64,000 nucleotides of DNA from Oscillospiraceae bacterium (GTDB lineage: Bacteria; Bacillota; Clostridia; Oscillospirales; Oscillospiraceae), in assembly GCA_022800755.1 (NCBI GenBank), contig JAAWQX010000003.1:88682-152681 (forward strand), read 5' to 3'. Both the position numbers and the translations under genes were made by a program. Numbering within the stretch: position 1 is the first letter of the stretch; each line of letters begins with the position of its first letter. The notes below the pieces were generated by a model. That model was not told the origin of the DNA, searched no databases, and saw nothing but the letters and a program-made list of their open reading frames with translations. This document shows positions 25,013 through 33,340 of the stretch, piece after piece.

Positions 25013-25198
25013 TTACGCATGTTCGATAGCATCCACCGGACAATCCTCCAGCGCCTTTTCCGCGCGTTCCTCTTCGTCCTTGGACTTGGGCTGCTGCTTG
25101 GCATGGGAAACGCCCTCATCATTCAGCGCGAAGACCTCCGGGCAGATACTCACGCACAAGCCGCAGGCGATGCAGTTTTCATTCACAGCAAACTTCAT
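25013..25198 (-). CDS. Single-cluster [4Fe-4S] ferredoxin
   Basis: A 61-residue ferredoxin. CIACGLCVSIC supplies three cluster ligands plus the usual fourth position (Cys9, Cys12, Cys15 with Cys19), and DCPVDAI supplies the last ligand in the C-terminal half. It therefore carries one [4Fe-4S] cluster and resembles the Thermotoga/Desulfovibrio-type monocluster ferredoxins, used as a low-potential electron carrier. Between the two halves is a charged insert rich in Lys and Glu. It stands alone, convergent to the XRE gene. Confidence 0.92.
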   Translation of the reverse strand: MKFAVNENCIACGLCVSICPEVFALNDEGVSHAKQQPKSKDEEERAEKALEDCPVDAIEHA

Positions 25199-25261
25199 AA
25201 AAAATTCCCCCTAAGGTAGATTCCCCCAAAGTATGCCCAAATCCCGGGAAAATGATTCCAA

Positions 25262-25293
25262 AAAAACGCCCCCTCCAAGAGGGAGCGTTTTTC
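25262..25293 (-). terminator. Terminator of the aspartokinase operon
   Basis: AAAAACGC...GCGTTTTT stem with loop CAAGA region; T run on the minus strand directly after the lysC stop. Confidence 0.85.
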
Positions 25294-25296
25294 GTT

Positions 25297-26502
25297 TTAC
25301 CCAAAGAACTTACTGTGGATGGCCTTCACCGCCAGATCCGCCATTTCCTCATCAATGAGCACCGAGACCTTAATTTCACTGGTAGAGATCATATGAATAT
25401 TGATCTCCGCATCGCTCAGCGCCTCGAACATAAGCGCCGCCACGCCGGACGCACTCATCATGCCCGCGCCGATGATGCTCACCTTGGCAATACCCTTGTC
25501 AATGCTCACATGGTCAAACCCGATGGCCTCCCGTGCGTCATTGAGCGCCCGTTCTGCGGCGTCAGCGTCGCCCAGCGGCACGGTAAAGCTGATATCGTTG
25601 GTGTTATTTTTCCCGTAAGACTGCAAGATAACGTCCACATTGATTTTCTTCCTGGCCATCTCATTGAACACCCGGAACGCCACGCCGGGCGCGTCCGGCA
25701 CGCCCACCACAGCCACGCGGGCCACATCCACATCCTTCGCGATGCCACTGATCTTATTTTCTTCCACTTTCTTTGCGACCTCCTTGACTTTCGTACCGGG
25801 TTTTCTCACATAGCTGGACAGCACTTCCAGCACGATGCCGTACCGCTTCGCCAATTCCACCGAGCGGTTATGCAGCACCTGCGCGCCCAAAGACGCCAAT
25901 TCCAGCATTTCATCATAGGTAATCTCATCCAGCTTTTTCGCGTCAGGCACCTTCCGCGGGTCGGCGGTGTATACGCCCTCCACATCGGTAAAGATCTGGC
26001 ACTTATCCGCATGGAGCGCCGCGGCGATGGCGACCGCGGTAGTATCGCTCCCGCCGCGCCCCAGGGTAGTCACATCGTTCCCCTTGGTGATCCCCTGGAA
26101 CCCCGCCACAATAACGATGCGCCGTTTATCCAATTCCCGCATGATCCGTTCCGTCTTCATCCGCATGATCCGCGCCGCGCCGTGGTCAGAGGTCGTCTCC
26201 ATCCCCACCTGCCACCCGGTCAAAGACACCACCGGATACCGCATTTTCTCCAAACACATGGCCATCAAGGCAATGGACTGCTGCTCCCCAGTGGACAACA
26301 GCATATCCAACTCCCGCTTCGACGGCCGCTCATTGAGTTCCGCCGCCTTTTCCAGCAGATCATCGGTAGTATCCCCCTGAGCGGACAGCACGACAACCAC
26401 GTCGTTGCCCTCCTCGTAAGTATCCGCAATAATCCCGGCGACCCGCCGGATTTTCTCCGCGTCAGCCACCGAGCTGCCGCCGAATTTCTGTACGATCAAC
26501 AT
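25297..26502 (-). CDS. lysC: Aspartate kinase
   Basis: Aspartokinase phosphorylates aspartate, the first step toward lysine, methionine and threonine. The 401-residue protein starts with the kinase signature VQKFGGSSVAD and ends with two ACT domains (about residues 255-401; SIIGAGMMSASGVAALMFEAL lies in the second), which bind the inhibiting amino acids. It follows hom after about 200 bases of repeat hairpins, and both are on one strand, so it is probably the last gene of an ACT-hom-lysC unit. No lysine riboswitch is visible upstream. Confidence 0.95.
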   Translation of the reverse strand: MLIVQKFGGSSVADAEKIRRVAGIIADTYEEGNDVVVVLSAQGDTTDDLLEKAAELNERPSKRELDMLLSTGEQQSIALMAMCLEKMRYPVVSLTGWQVGMETTSDHGAARIMRMKTERIMRELDKRRIVIVAGFQGITKGNDVTTLGRGGSDTTAVAIAAALHADKCQIFTDVEGVYTADPRKVPDAKKLDEITYDEMLELASLGAQVLHNRSVELAKRYGIVLEVLSSYVRKPGTKVKEVAKKVEENKISGIAKDVDVARVAVVGVPDAPGVAFRVFNEMARKKINVDVILQSYGKNNTNDISFTVPLGDADAAERALNDAREAIGFDHVSIDKGIAKVSIIGAGMMSASGVAALMFEALSDAEINIHMISTSEIKVSVLIDEEMADLAVKAIHSKFFG

Positions 26503-26524
26503 AAATTAAAAAGCACCCCAAAAC

Positions 26525-26705
26525 TAAAAGTTTATAGATAATTTTTTCCAAAAAATTGCAGGATCCAAGGGCAGCGCCCTTGGTCGCTTCCCGCAGGAAG
26601 CGAAATCCCCTATCCCAAAAAGCGCAGGAAAGGGCCTGGGGAAACCCTCGCCGGGGGGTTCCCCGGATGCGGCAAAGCCGCATCAAACCATATTACGCCG
26701 CAATA
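26525..26705 (-). repeat. Intergenic cluster of GC-rich hairpins between hom and lysC
   Basis: About 200 bases hold four consecutive inverted repeats: AAGGGC-AGC-GCCCTT, GCTTCC-CGC-AGGAAGC, AACCCTC...GGGGGGTT and GATGCGGC-AAA-GCCGCATC. None has a T tract. The layout resembles dispersed palindromic repeats rather than a riboswitch. No open frame fits. Confidence 0.6.
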
Positions 26706-26708
26706 AAC

Positions 26709-27920
26709 TCATTCGTCCAAAATCCGATACGCCGCCAGCAATCCCATCCCCGCGCCGACCTCCATCAGCCGCTTCCGGGACATCTCCTCCGTGGAAAACG
26801 CGTACTCCTCCGGGTCACCCCCGGGAATCGACACAAACCGCACGCTCCCAAAGGCCTCACCGATCTCCGCCAACCCAGCCTTCGTCCGCACGAACCACCG
26901 GCAAGCCAGCTCGTCCGCGTCCATAAAATACCCCTCCGGCTGCGCCTCCCAAATGGGCTGCCGGTCCATCGGCCCGGTCAGACAGTCCAAAATATCTGCC
27001 GCCACGGCACTGCCGGTCTCAGAAGCCCCGGCGCCCGGCCCGGAATACACGGTGTTCCCCACCGCGTTGCCGTGGATCACAATGCCGTTAAGCACCCCAT
27101 CCACGTTCACCACCGGGTTTTCCATATCCACAAAATGCGGCGCCACATACGCCGTCACCCGACCATCCGGCAGCCGCAAAGTCCGTCCCAGCAGTTTGAT
27201 ACGGTACCCCATCCGCCGGGCGTAATCCACATCCACCGACGCGATTTTAGAGATTCCCTCCGTCCGCACCTGCGCCGGGTCCACATTGTACCCAAAGCAC
27301 ATATCGGACAAAATGCAGATCTTCCTGCAAGCGTCGATCCCCTCCACATCCGCGGTCGGGTCCGCCTCCGCATAGCCCTTCTCCTGAGCCTCTTTCAGCG
27401 CCTGCCCAAAGCTCTTGCCGCATTGTATCATCTCGGTGAGAATATAGTTAGTAGTACCATTCAAAATCCCATACACACTGTCGATACGGTTGGCCGCCAG
27501 ACAGCGCATAATCGGCCGCAACACGGGAATTCCTCCCCCAACGCTGCCCTCAAACAAAAACGCCACGCCGTGTTCCCGGGCCAGATGGGTCAATTCCAGC
27601 CCCCGCTCCGCCACGAGCTGCTTGTTGGAGCTGACCACATGCTTCCCAGCACGAATGGCCCGGGCCACATAGTCATAGGCCGGGTCCACGCCGCCCATAC
27701 ACTCTGCGACGACTTTCACCTCCGGGTCCCGCTCGATTACGTCAAAATCCAGCACGATGCGGGGGGCAAAGCGGCTGTCCGGCCGCATCCTGCGGCACAG
27801 GATATACTTGACCTCGACATCATCCCCGACATTTTTCCGAATGAGGTCGGCATTATCCTGAAAAATATCAGCGGTCCCGCTGCCCACAGTCCCGATCCCC
27901 AAAATGGCAACCTTAGTCAT
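26709..27920 (-). CDS. hom: Homoserine dehydrogenase
   Basis: Reduces aspartate semialdehyde to homoserine. The 403-residue protein begins with a Rossmann motif (AILGIGTVGSGTADIF), continues with the catalytic-domain segment GTTNYILTEM and KGYAEADPTADVEGIDA, and ends in a short C-terminal ACT-like region, matching the Gram-positive Hom type. The start is ATG 27920 after an AGAGAGGGA. A copy of the intercistronic element lies just upstream, between this gene and the ACT-protein gene. Gene context (ACT protein, hom, lysC) fits feedback-regulated threonine/methionine supply. Confidence 0.95.
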   Translation of the reverse strand: MTKVAILGIGTVGSGTADIFQDNADLIRKNVGDDVEVKYILCRRMRPDSRFAPRIVLDFDVIERDPEVKVVAECMGGVDPAYDYVARAIRAGKHVVSSNKQLVAERGLELTHLAREHGVAFLFEGSVGGGIPVLRPIMRCLAANRIDSVYGILNGTTNYILTEMIQCGKSFGQALKEAQEKGYAEADPTADVEGIDACRKICILSDMCFGYNVDPAQVRTEGISKIASVDVDYARRMGYRIKLLGRTLRLPDGRVTAYVAPHFVDMENPVVNVDGVLNGIVIHGNAVGNTVYSGPGAGASETGSAVAADILDCLTGPMDRQPIWEAQPEGYFMDADELACRWFVRTKAGLAEIGEAFGSVRFVSIPGGDPEEYAFSTEEMSRKRLMEVGAGMGLLAAYRILDE

Positions 27921-27935
27921 AACAATCCCTCTCTT

Positions 27936-27991
27936 AAAAGCTTCGCAGAATCACAGCGCAAGCGCCGCAAAAAATCAAATCTATTTTATCC
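27936..27991 (-). repeat. Intercistronic structured element, copy R2 (short form)
   Basis: On the minus strand: GATTTGATTTTTT, a 7-bp stem GCGGCGC-TT-GCGCTGT with two G-U pairs, then ATTCTGCGAAG, 15-16 bases ahead of the hom start. It spans the gap from the UPF0735 stop codon to the hom ribosome binding site. Confidence 0.72.
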
Positions 27992-28432
27992 CGCCAACAG
28001 TTCAGCCGACACAACACCCTTCCCGGCCTTCAGCCGCACCAACAGTTGGTCCGGGGTCTCTGACGCGTTATCCAGCCGGGCCGCGATGGTCACCAGGGCC
28101 ACGCCGCCGGACGGGATATTCTGATTGATGGTCAGAATATTCGCCCCCACTTCGGCAAAAATAGCAAGGATACCGGACAGCACACCCATTTCATCACGCA
28201 AGAAGAGATTAAAGGTAAAGATTCTGCCCCGGGTCATATCCCGGAACGGCAGCACGGAATCCTTATACTTATAAAACGCGCTGCGGCTGATGCCCATACG
28301 TTCAACAGCCTCCATCACGGTTTTAGCCTCGCCAGTATTGAGCAGTTCCCGGGCGCCGACGACCTTCAAAAACACGTCCGGCAGCACATCACCCTGCACC
28401 AGATAATACCTTGCTTCCGTTTTCTCTGTCAT
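27986..28432 (-). CDS. UPF0735 ACT-domain protein (PheB-like)
   Basis: A 148-residue protein with an N-terminal region carrying an HTH-like stretch (MGISRSAFYKYKDSV) and a C-terminal ACT domain (about residues 70-145, FNLFLRDEMGVLSGILAIFAEVGANILTINQNIP). This is the UPF0735/PheB family often found directly upstream of hom in Clostridia and Bacilli. It is thought to sense an amino acid, possibly threonine or phenylalanine, but its role is not established. It heads the hom-lysC unit and has its own promoter. Confidence 0.88.
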   Translation of the reverse strand: MTEKTEARYYLVQGDVLPDVFLKVVGARELLNTGEAKTVMEAVERMGISRSAFYKYKDSVLPFRDMTRGRIFTFNLFLRDEMGVLSGILAIFAEVGANILTINQNIPSGGVALVTIAARLDNASETPDQLLVRLKAGKGVVSAELLAG

Positions 28433-28491
28433 CCGATCTCCTCCGGTTGGTCAAGCGGTGGTCAACCATAGTGTTCGCTTGGAATAGTACA

Positions 28492-28520
28492 CTTATACCA
28501 CACAAATGTCCGCGATGCAA
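28492..28520 (-). promoter_or_regulatory. Promoter of the ACT-hom-lysC unit
   Basis: On the minus strand TTGCAT (28515-28520), 17 bases, TATAAG (28492-28497). Two direct TTGACC repeats follow between it and the gene and may be a regulator site. Confidence 0.6.
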
Positions 28521-28565
28521 GTACATTTTTCAAAATCACCCCGGATTACACCCAAAGGAGGGGCC

Positions 28566-29615
28566 ATGAAAGCCGTCGTCACCCTAATTTTATATACCCT
28601 CGCGGGCGCGGCACTGCTGGCGGGACTGCCGTACCTGCTGCCCCTGGCGGGGCCGTTTCTCATCGCCTTCACCGCGGCGGCGGTGATGGAGCCGGTCGTG
28701 TGCGCCCTGCACCGCCGGGGCGTACCCCGGAGCCTGGCCGCGGGCATCGTCACCATCCTGGTCCTGCTGGTATTGGGCATCCTGCTGACTCTGACGGTGA
28801 CGAACAGCGTCAATGCACTGATGACCTTTGCCAAGCGCACTCCGGACCTGCTTGAGACCCTTTCCGCCGCCCTGACGGACCTCCAGCAGCGTGTGCTGGG
28901 CCTCATCCGCAAAGCGCCGGAAGGCGTTGTGGAGCAGCTCACCATCGCCCTGGAGGCAGTAGCGGGCGAACTCTACGCCGTCCCCGCCTGGCTGTCGGAA
29001 AAGCTGCTGGGCTTGGTGGCGGGGATTGCGAAGCGTTCCCCGGACCTGCTGCTGTTCACCGCCACCACCGCCATCGGCGTGTACTTTTTCTCCGCGTCCT
29101 ATCGAGACATCATGGACTTCCTCCAGCGCCAATTACCCCCCAAGACCCGCAAAAAAGCCCGCCACGCCTGGGCGGGACTGCGCGGCGCCTGCGGCGGCTA
29201 TCTCAAGGTACAGGCCATGCTGGTAGGCGTGACGTTTGTGGAATTGTGCCTGTTGTTTTTCCTGATGGGCCAGCCCCGCCCGCTATTCACCGCGGTGGTG
29301 GTAGCCCTGGTAGACGCCCTGCCGGTATTGGGCGCAGGCACGGTCCTTCTCCCCTGGGCGCTCTACGGCCTCATCATCGGCAGCACCACCCAAGCCCTGG
29401 AACTTCTCATCGGCTACGCGGTCATTTCCGCCGTACGCAACATGATCCAAGCCAAGCTCCTGGGCAACCAACTGGGCCTGCACCCGGTCGTCTCCCTGAT
29501 CTGCATTTACGTGGGCTGGAAGCTGGCAGGCTTCGCCGGAATGCTGATCCTCCCCATCGCCGCGGTGGTCTTACAGCGCCTGAACGACCTGGATATCATC
29601 CGCCTATGGAAATAA
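28566..29615 (+). CDS. YtvI-like sporulation membrane protein (AI-2E transporter family)
   Basis: A 349-residue polytopic membrane protein of the AI-2E transporter/YtvI group with seven to eight hydrophobic segments. The order of N-terminal paired helices, a soluble middle region and C-terminal helices with ALYGLIIGSTTQALELLIGY is typical. Clostridial members with this length are annotated as sporulation integral membrane protein YtvI, though the molecular role is unknown. AAAGGAGG sits 4 bases before the ATG at 28566, so the longer upstream frame is rejected. Confidence 0.83.
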   Translation: MKAVVTLILYTLAGAALLAGLPYLLPLAGPFLIAFTAAAVMEPVVCALHRRGVPRSLAAGIVTILVLLVLGILLTLTVTNSVNALMTFAKRTPDLLETLSAALTDLQQRVLGLIRKAPEGVVEQLTIALEAVAGELYAVPAWLSEKLLGLVAGIAKRSPDLLLFTATTAIGVYFFSASYRDIMDFLQRQLPPKTRKKARHAWAGLRGACGGYLKVQAMLVGVTFVELCLLFFLMGQPRPLFTAVVVALVDALPVLGAGTVLLPWALYGLIIGSTTQALELLIGYAVISAVRNMIQAKLLGNQLGLHPVVSLICIYVGWKLAGFAGMLILPIAAVVLQRLNDLDIIRLWK

Positions 29616-29648
29616 AAAAGCCCTCCCCCGCTTAGGGGGAGGGGGGGA
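29616..29648 (-). terminator. Terminator of the MarR-MATE operon
   Basis: CCCTCCCCC-N5-GGGGGAGGG stem with TTTTTT on the minus strand, between two convergent genes. Confidence 0.7.
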
Positions 29649-29653
29649 TGCGA

Positions 29654-30982
29654 TCAATACCCATACCGTTCCCGTTTTTTCGCCAAACACGCCGCGGTCA
29701 CGCCCAGCGCCAGTACCTCAGCCACAACCACGCTGATCCACACGCCTTCCACGTCCAAAAACACCGGCAAAATCAGCACCGCCGCCACCTGGAACACCAG
29801 GGTGCGCAAAAACGAGATGGCCGCGGACACCGCGCCGTTGGACAGGGCCGTAAAGAACGCGGAGCCGAAAATATTCAATCCCATAAATAAATAGGACAGG
29901 GAGAACAGCCGGAACGCGTGACAGGTCAATTCCGTCAGCGCCGGGTCGTAGCCCACGAACAGCCGGGCCAACGGCAGCGCCAAAACTTCTGCCAGCGCCA
30001 CCAGGACCACGCCCGCGCCCGCGATCAGGCACAGGCTTTTTTTCAGCAGGCTTTTCAGTTCTCCCCGGTTGGCCGCGCCGTAATGGTACCCAACGATGGG
30101 CGCCACGCCCATGGAATAGCCCAAAAACGCCGCGGCGAACACGAACATCACATACATAATCACGCCGAACGCAGACACACCGTCCTCGCCGATGAGCCGC
30201 ATCAATTGGAAGTTATACAGGATATTCACCACGGAGTTGCACACATTGGTCATCAATTCCGACGCCCCATTGGTACAAGCCTTCACCAGCGCCCTGCCGT
30301 AAAACCGGGTCTTCCCCAGCCGCAGCAGGCTGGAGTTGTTCCGGGCAAAGTAAATGACCGGCAGCACGCCGCCCACCACCTGACACATACCAGTCGCCAA
30401 AGCCGCGCCCGCCAGTCCCCAGCGGAGCACCGCCACAAACACATAATCCAGCACCATATTGGTGCACCCCGCCAGCACCGTGACCGCCAGCCCCAGCTTG
30501 GGCTTTTCCGCTGTGGGAAAGAAACTCTGGAAGGTATTTTGCAGCATAAACGCCGGCAGCGCCGCCACGGTCAGCCGCCCGTACACCACGCAATCGTGGA
30601 GCATTTCCTCCGTAGCGCCCAGGAATGTGGCGATTCCGGGCATAAAAACAAACCCCGCCGCCGCCAGCACAAGGCCCAGCCCCAGGGTCACATATACAAA
30701 CAGGGAGAAATACGCGTTGGCCTGTTCCGGTTCGCCTTCCCCCAAGGTTTTTGCCACAATGGCGCTGCCGCCGGTCCCCAGCATAAACCCCACGGCGGAC
30801 AGCAGCATAATAAACGGCCAGATCAGGTTCTGCGCCGCAAAGGGCGTTTTCCCAACGTAGTTAGAAACAAACAGTCCGTCCACCACACTGTAGATCGACG
30901 TAAAGATCATCATGATGATGGACGGATACACAAAGCGCAGCAGCTTTGAATAGGTAAAATGATCGGATAATTGAATGTGCAT
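29654..30982 (-). CDS. MATE-family efflux transporter
   Basis: A 442-residue membrane protein with 12 hydrophobic segments in two six-helix halves, as in MATE exporters (NorM/DinF-like). The start MHIQLSDHFTYSKLLRFVYPSIIMMIF is typical for clostridial members. These antiporters move cationic drugs or dyes out using Na+ or H+. It begins 23 bases after the MarR gene, with GAGGTA as ribosome binding site, so the regulator and pump form one operon controlled from the operators at 31463-31535. Confidence 0.9.
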   Translation of the reverse strand: MHIQLSDHFTYSKLLRFVYPSIIMMIFTSIYSVVDGLFVSNYVGKTPFAAQNLIWPFIMLLSAVGFMLGTGGSAIVAKTLGEGEPEQANAYFSLFVYVTLGLGLVLAAAGFVFMPGIATFLGATEEMLHDCVVYGRLTVAALPAFMLQNTFQSFFPTAEKPKLGLAVTVLAGCTNMVLDYVFVAVLRWGLAGAALATGMCQVVGGVLPVIYFARNNSSLLRLGKTRFYGRALVKACTNGASELMTNVCNSVVNILYNFQLMRLIGEDGVSAFGVIMYVMFVFAAAFLGYSMGVAPIVGYHYGAANRGELKSLLKKSLCLIAGAGVVLVALAEVLALPLARLFVGYDPALTELTCHAFRLFSLSYLFMGLNIFGSAFFTALSNGAVSAAISFLRTLVFQVAAVLILPVFLDVEGVWISVVVAEVLALGVTAACLAKKRERYGY

Positions 30983-31005
30983 AGAGTACCTCGAATATTG
31001 CTTGA

Positions 31006-31443
31006 TTATAAGTCCTCCGCGGACTGCCGGAGACTGTCGGTGAATTCCTCTATCACGCCTTTCATCACAAAGCGGATATACCCGTCCGTGTCCTGGATAG
31101 CCTTTTCCTCCGCGGCCACCACCGGCGGGATTTTCGCGTCCACCAGCTTCCGCCCGGCATCCGTCAGGAATACCCGGGCTTCCCGGCCCTGTCCCCGTTC
31201 CAGGCGCAGCGCCCCCTGCTGTTCCAGCTTGCGCACGGCAGAATGGATGGTCTGCTTGCTCACCCAGGCGTAATCACAGATCGCCTTTTGGGTACACCCC
31301 TCCCCCAAAATATACAGGGCGTACAGCACATCGAATTCACTGTCCGACAGCGACAACTTTTTTGCGATGGTATGGTAAACGTCAGTCAACGCTTTAAAAT
31401 TATGATTGAAGTCCTGCAAGGCTTCGGAAAGTTCATGCGCCAT
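31006..31443 (-). CDS. MarR-family transcriptional regulator
   Basis: A 145-residue winged-helix regulator. The central part (LSDSEFDVLYALYILGEGCT, then QKAICDYAWVSKQTIHSAVRK) is the MarR HTH, followed by the wing around LERGQGREARVFLTDAGRKL. It precedes a MATE pump in the same operon. Three copies of a near-palindromic site lie upstream, one of them exactly between the -35 and -10 of the promoter, so it is very likely an autorepressor that is released by a pump substrate. Confidence 0.9.
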   Translation of the reverse strand: MAHELSEALQDFNHNFKALTDVYHTIAKKLSLSDSEFDVLYALYILGEGCTQKAICDYAWVSKQTIHSAVRKLEQQGALRLERGQGREARVFLTDAGRKLVDAKIPPVVAAEEKAIQDTDGYIRFVMKGVIEEFTDSLRQSAEDL

Positions 31444-31462
31444 AAATACATCTCCCGGGTAT

Positions 31463-31543
31463 GATTTCGGACTATCGGAAACCGCAATAGTACGATTTCG
31501 GACTTACAAGCATTATTATAGTACGATTTCGGACTAAGGTCAA
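31463..31543 (-). promoter_or_regulatory. MarR promoter with three phased operators
   Basis: On the minus strand TTGACC (31538-31543), 17 bases, TATAAT (31515-31520). The core GATTTCGGACT (plus strand) occurs at 31463, 31494 and 31525, exactly 31 bases apart. The full site TAGTCCGAAATCGTACTA is a near palindrome; one copy fills the promoter spacer. Confidence 0.82.
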
Positions 31544-31571
31544 GTGTAAATTGGACGACGCCCGGCTTGAC

Positions 31572-31600
31572 TTGACCGCGAACGGAAAATGTACTATACT
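31572..31600 (+). promoter_or_regulatory. Promoter of the HAAS-domain gene pair
   Basis: TTGACC (31572-31577), 17 bases, TATACT (31595-31600), followed by AAAGGAG and a TTG start. Confidence 0.75.
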
Positions 31601-31631
31601 GTTGTATAAGAACGCAAAAGGAGCGTTGAAT

Positions 31632-32651
31632 TTGAACAGACACGCTTATATCGCGGAACTCACCCAACTGCTGTATTATATGGCCCCCTGGGACCGGGAC
31701 GCCGCGGTGAAAAAATACGACGCCCTGCTGGAAAGCAGTCAGGACCCGGAAGCGCTCATGAAGGAGCTTGGCTCCCCCATGAAGCTGGCAGTCACGCTGT
31801 CGCGGGGGTATGAGCCGTCAGACCCCAACGCGCCGAAACCCGAGCCGGAGGTCACGCCCGAGCCGGAAGAGGCGGCGGAAGCCGTTGCGGAAGCGACGGA
31901 GGAAGTCCCGGAAACGGAGACGGATGCGGAGACCGCGGATGTTTCAGAGACGGACGAGCCCGCGGCGGAGGTCGTTGAGACAGAGGCGGAAGTTGACGTG
32001 CCCGCAGAGGTCGAAACCGCAGAAGACGCGCCGGAAGAAGCGGATGTTGACGCCGTGGAAACCGAGACCGCGGACGCTCCGGCGGAGGTCGAGACGGAAG
32101 CCGGGACCGAGGAACAGGACGCGCCCGAGGCTGTTGAAATCGAAGTGGCGGAAATTCGGTCGGAAGAGGCTTCTTCGGAGGCTAAGGCCGCAATACCGGA
32201 ATCCAAACCGTCTTTCGTGCCCCCCGGAGGGGATGAGATCTTCTCCGAAATTTTTTCCGCCGCTACTCAGGCCCAATCCGCCGTGGCGGTGGGCAATTCC
32301 GCCGGGCGGGCAAAGCCCCGGCCCGCGGTGCTGGTGTTTTATATCCTCGCTTGTATTTTAGTGGGCGTGCCGGTGACGGTGGTGCTGCTGGCGGTGGACC
32401 TGATGATCTTTTTGCTGGCGGCGGCGGTGCTGGTGTTCGGCATCTATATCCTATCCTTTTTCGGCTTGTCCGGGTTCCCGGGGCTGGGGAATAAACTGGT
32501 CATTCTGGGCGTGGGTATTCTGGCGGTCACCGCCGCCATCGCTCTGGCTTGGCTGGGTGTTTGGTTCATGCGCAACGCCACGGTCGGCTTCCCCGGGTTT
32601 TTGGTCCGGTTCGGCCGGGAACATGGGTATTCCCGGGAGGGCAATGTATGA
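31632..32651 (+). CDS. HAAS-domain (DUF1700-like) membrane protein with long acidic linker
   Basis: A 339-residue protein starting at TTG 31632, eight bases after AAAGGAG; no ATG fits. Residues 1-55 (YIAELTQLLYYMAPWDRDAA and LMKELGSPMKLAVTL) resemble the HAAS/DUF1700 signalling helical domain. Residues of roughly 65-190 are a low-complexity run of Glu, Ala, Val, Thr and Pro with almost no other residues. The C-terminal 90 residues form about three transmembrane segments. HAAS proteins usually pair with PadR regulators and control membrane stress responses; no PadR gene is here. Its stop overlaps the start of the next small gene (ATGA). Confidence 0.72.
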   Translation: MNRHAYIAELTQLLYYMAPWDRDAAVKKYDALLESSQDPEALMKELGSPMKLAVTLSRGYEPSDPNAPKPEPEVTPEPEEAAEAVAEATEEVPETETDAETADVSETDEPAAEVVETEAEVDVPAEVETAEDAPEEADVDAVETETADAPAEVETEAGTEEQDAPEAVEIEVAEIRSEEASSEAKAAIPESKPSFVPPGGDEIFSEIFSAATQAQSAVAVGNSAGRAKPRPAVLVFYILACILVGVPVTVVLLAVDLMIFLLAAAVLVFGIYILSFFGLSGFPGLGNKLVILGVGILAVTAAIALAWLGVWFMRNATVGFPGFLVRFGREHGYSREGNV

Positions 32652-32821
32652 AAACTGCCAATAAAGTGTTCCTTATTATGATGGCTTGTCTGCTCATTCT
32701 CGGCGCGCTCAGCCTTGCCGTGGGCATCGGGCTGGGCGGGAGTCTTACCGCCGTGTTCACTCAGGCCCAGGCCGCTGTGACCCGGCTGCTGGATTCGTTC
32801 TTTTTGTTTTTTCAAGGTTGA
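32648..32821 (+). CDS. Small single-pass membrane protein co-translated with the HAAS gene
   Basis: A 57-residue protein: one strong transmembrane helix (about residues 7-32) followed by an amphipathic tail ending FFLFFQG. Not recognised. The ATG at 32648 overlaps the stop of the HAAS gene by 4 bases, and a strong terminator follows, so the two form a complete operon. It may be a partner or modulator of the HAAS protein; this is inference from position only. Confidence 0.7.
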   Translation: MKTANKVFLIMMACLLILGALSLAVGIGLGGSLTAVFTQAQAAVTRLLDSFFLFFQG

Positions 32822-32827
32822 GTAAAT

Positions 32828-32866
32828 CAGGCACCCTCCGCTGTGCGGAGGGTGCCGTTTTTTATA
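32828..32866. terminator. Bidirectional terminator
   Basis: GGCACCCTCCGC-TGT-GCGGAGGGTGCC followed by GTTTTTT, between convergent genes. Confidence 0.85.
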
Positions 32867-33170
32867 CCGCCCGTATTTCCAGCCGACGCTGTTGGAGGTC
32901 GTTTTTGAAAACCTTCACCGCGTAGAGCTGGCCGCTTTCCAGAGGGCCGAAGATAAACTGCCCTTCCTTGTCCGTCACCGTGCGGCCGATCAGGACCGGC
33001 ACTTCCATGTCGTCCGTGAACAGCAGCACCGCCGCGTCCGGGATCGCCGCCCCCGCTTCGTCACACAGCCGGCCGCACAGAATCGACTGTTCCTGCCCCG
33101 CCGGGGTGTAGTCCGCCGTTACCAGCTCCCCTTCCGTCGGCCGGAAATAAAAGGTTCCCGAGATACTCAT
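32862..33170 (-). CDS. Small beta-sandwich protein, carboxypeptidase-regulatory/Cna-B-like
   Basis: A 102-residue protein without a signal peptide. The pattern LCGRLCDEAGAAIPDAAVLL ... GRTVTDKEGQFIFGPLESG matches the repeating strand-turn layout of carboxypeptidase-regulatory-like or transthyretin-like domains (a GxVxDxxGxPIxGA start and a TDxxGxFxFxxL middle). Such domains are usually extracellular in Firmicutes, so lack of a signal is odd. It lies between a terminator and the proS promoter; function unknown. Confidence 0.62.
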   Translation of the reverse strand: MSISGTFYFRPTEGELVTADYTPAGQEQSILCGRLCDEAGAAIPDAAVLLFTDDMEVPVLIGRTVTDKEGQFIFGPLESGQLYAVKVFKNDLQQRRLEIRAV

Positions 33171-33260
33171 CGCTTCACTTCCTATTCAGTGGTTCGCTCT
33201 ATTCTATGCGCCGGACGGGCTCCGTGTGGCTTACACCTTTGTAAGTTTTGCCGGTTGTGC

Positions 33261-33289
33261 TTGACATTGGGTCCCGATACTTATAAAAT
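33261..33289 (+). promoter_or_regulatory. proS promoter
   Basis: TTGACA (33261-33266), 17 bases, TAAAAT (33284-33289). The distance to the gene (about 45 bases of leader) leaves no room for a T-box. Confidence 0.78.
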
Positions 33290-33340
33290 AGGGGCACTGA
33301 TTATGCCCGCGTCCGCGGAAACGATAAGGAGTCTTTTACC

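Noticed and set aside
26503..26708. Lysine riboswitch upstream of lysC
   Set aside because: The region is filled with unrelated short hairpins and lacks the long conserved junction of the L box.
33171..33340. T-box leader upstream of proS, and similarly upstream of metG
   Set aside because: The proS leader is only about 45 bases from its promoter, and metG follows a gene by 27 bases; no specifier loop or T-box sequence was seen.
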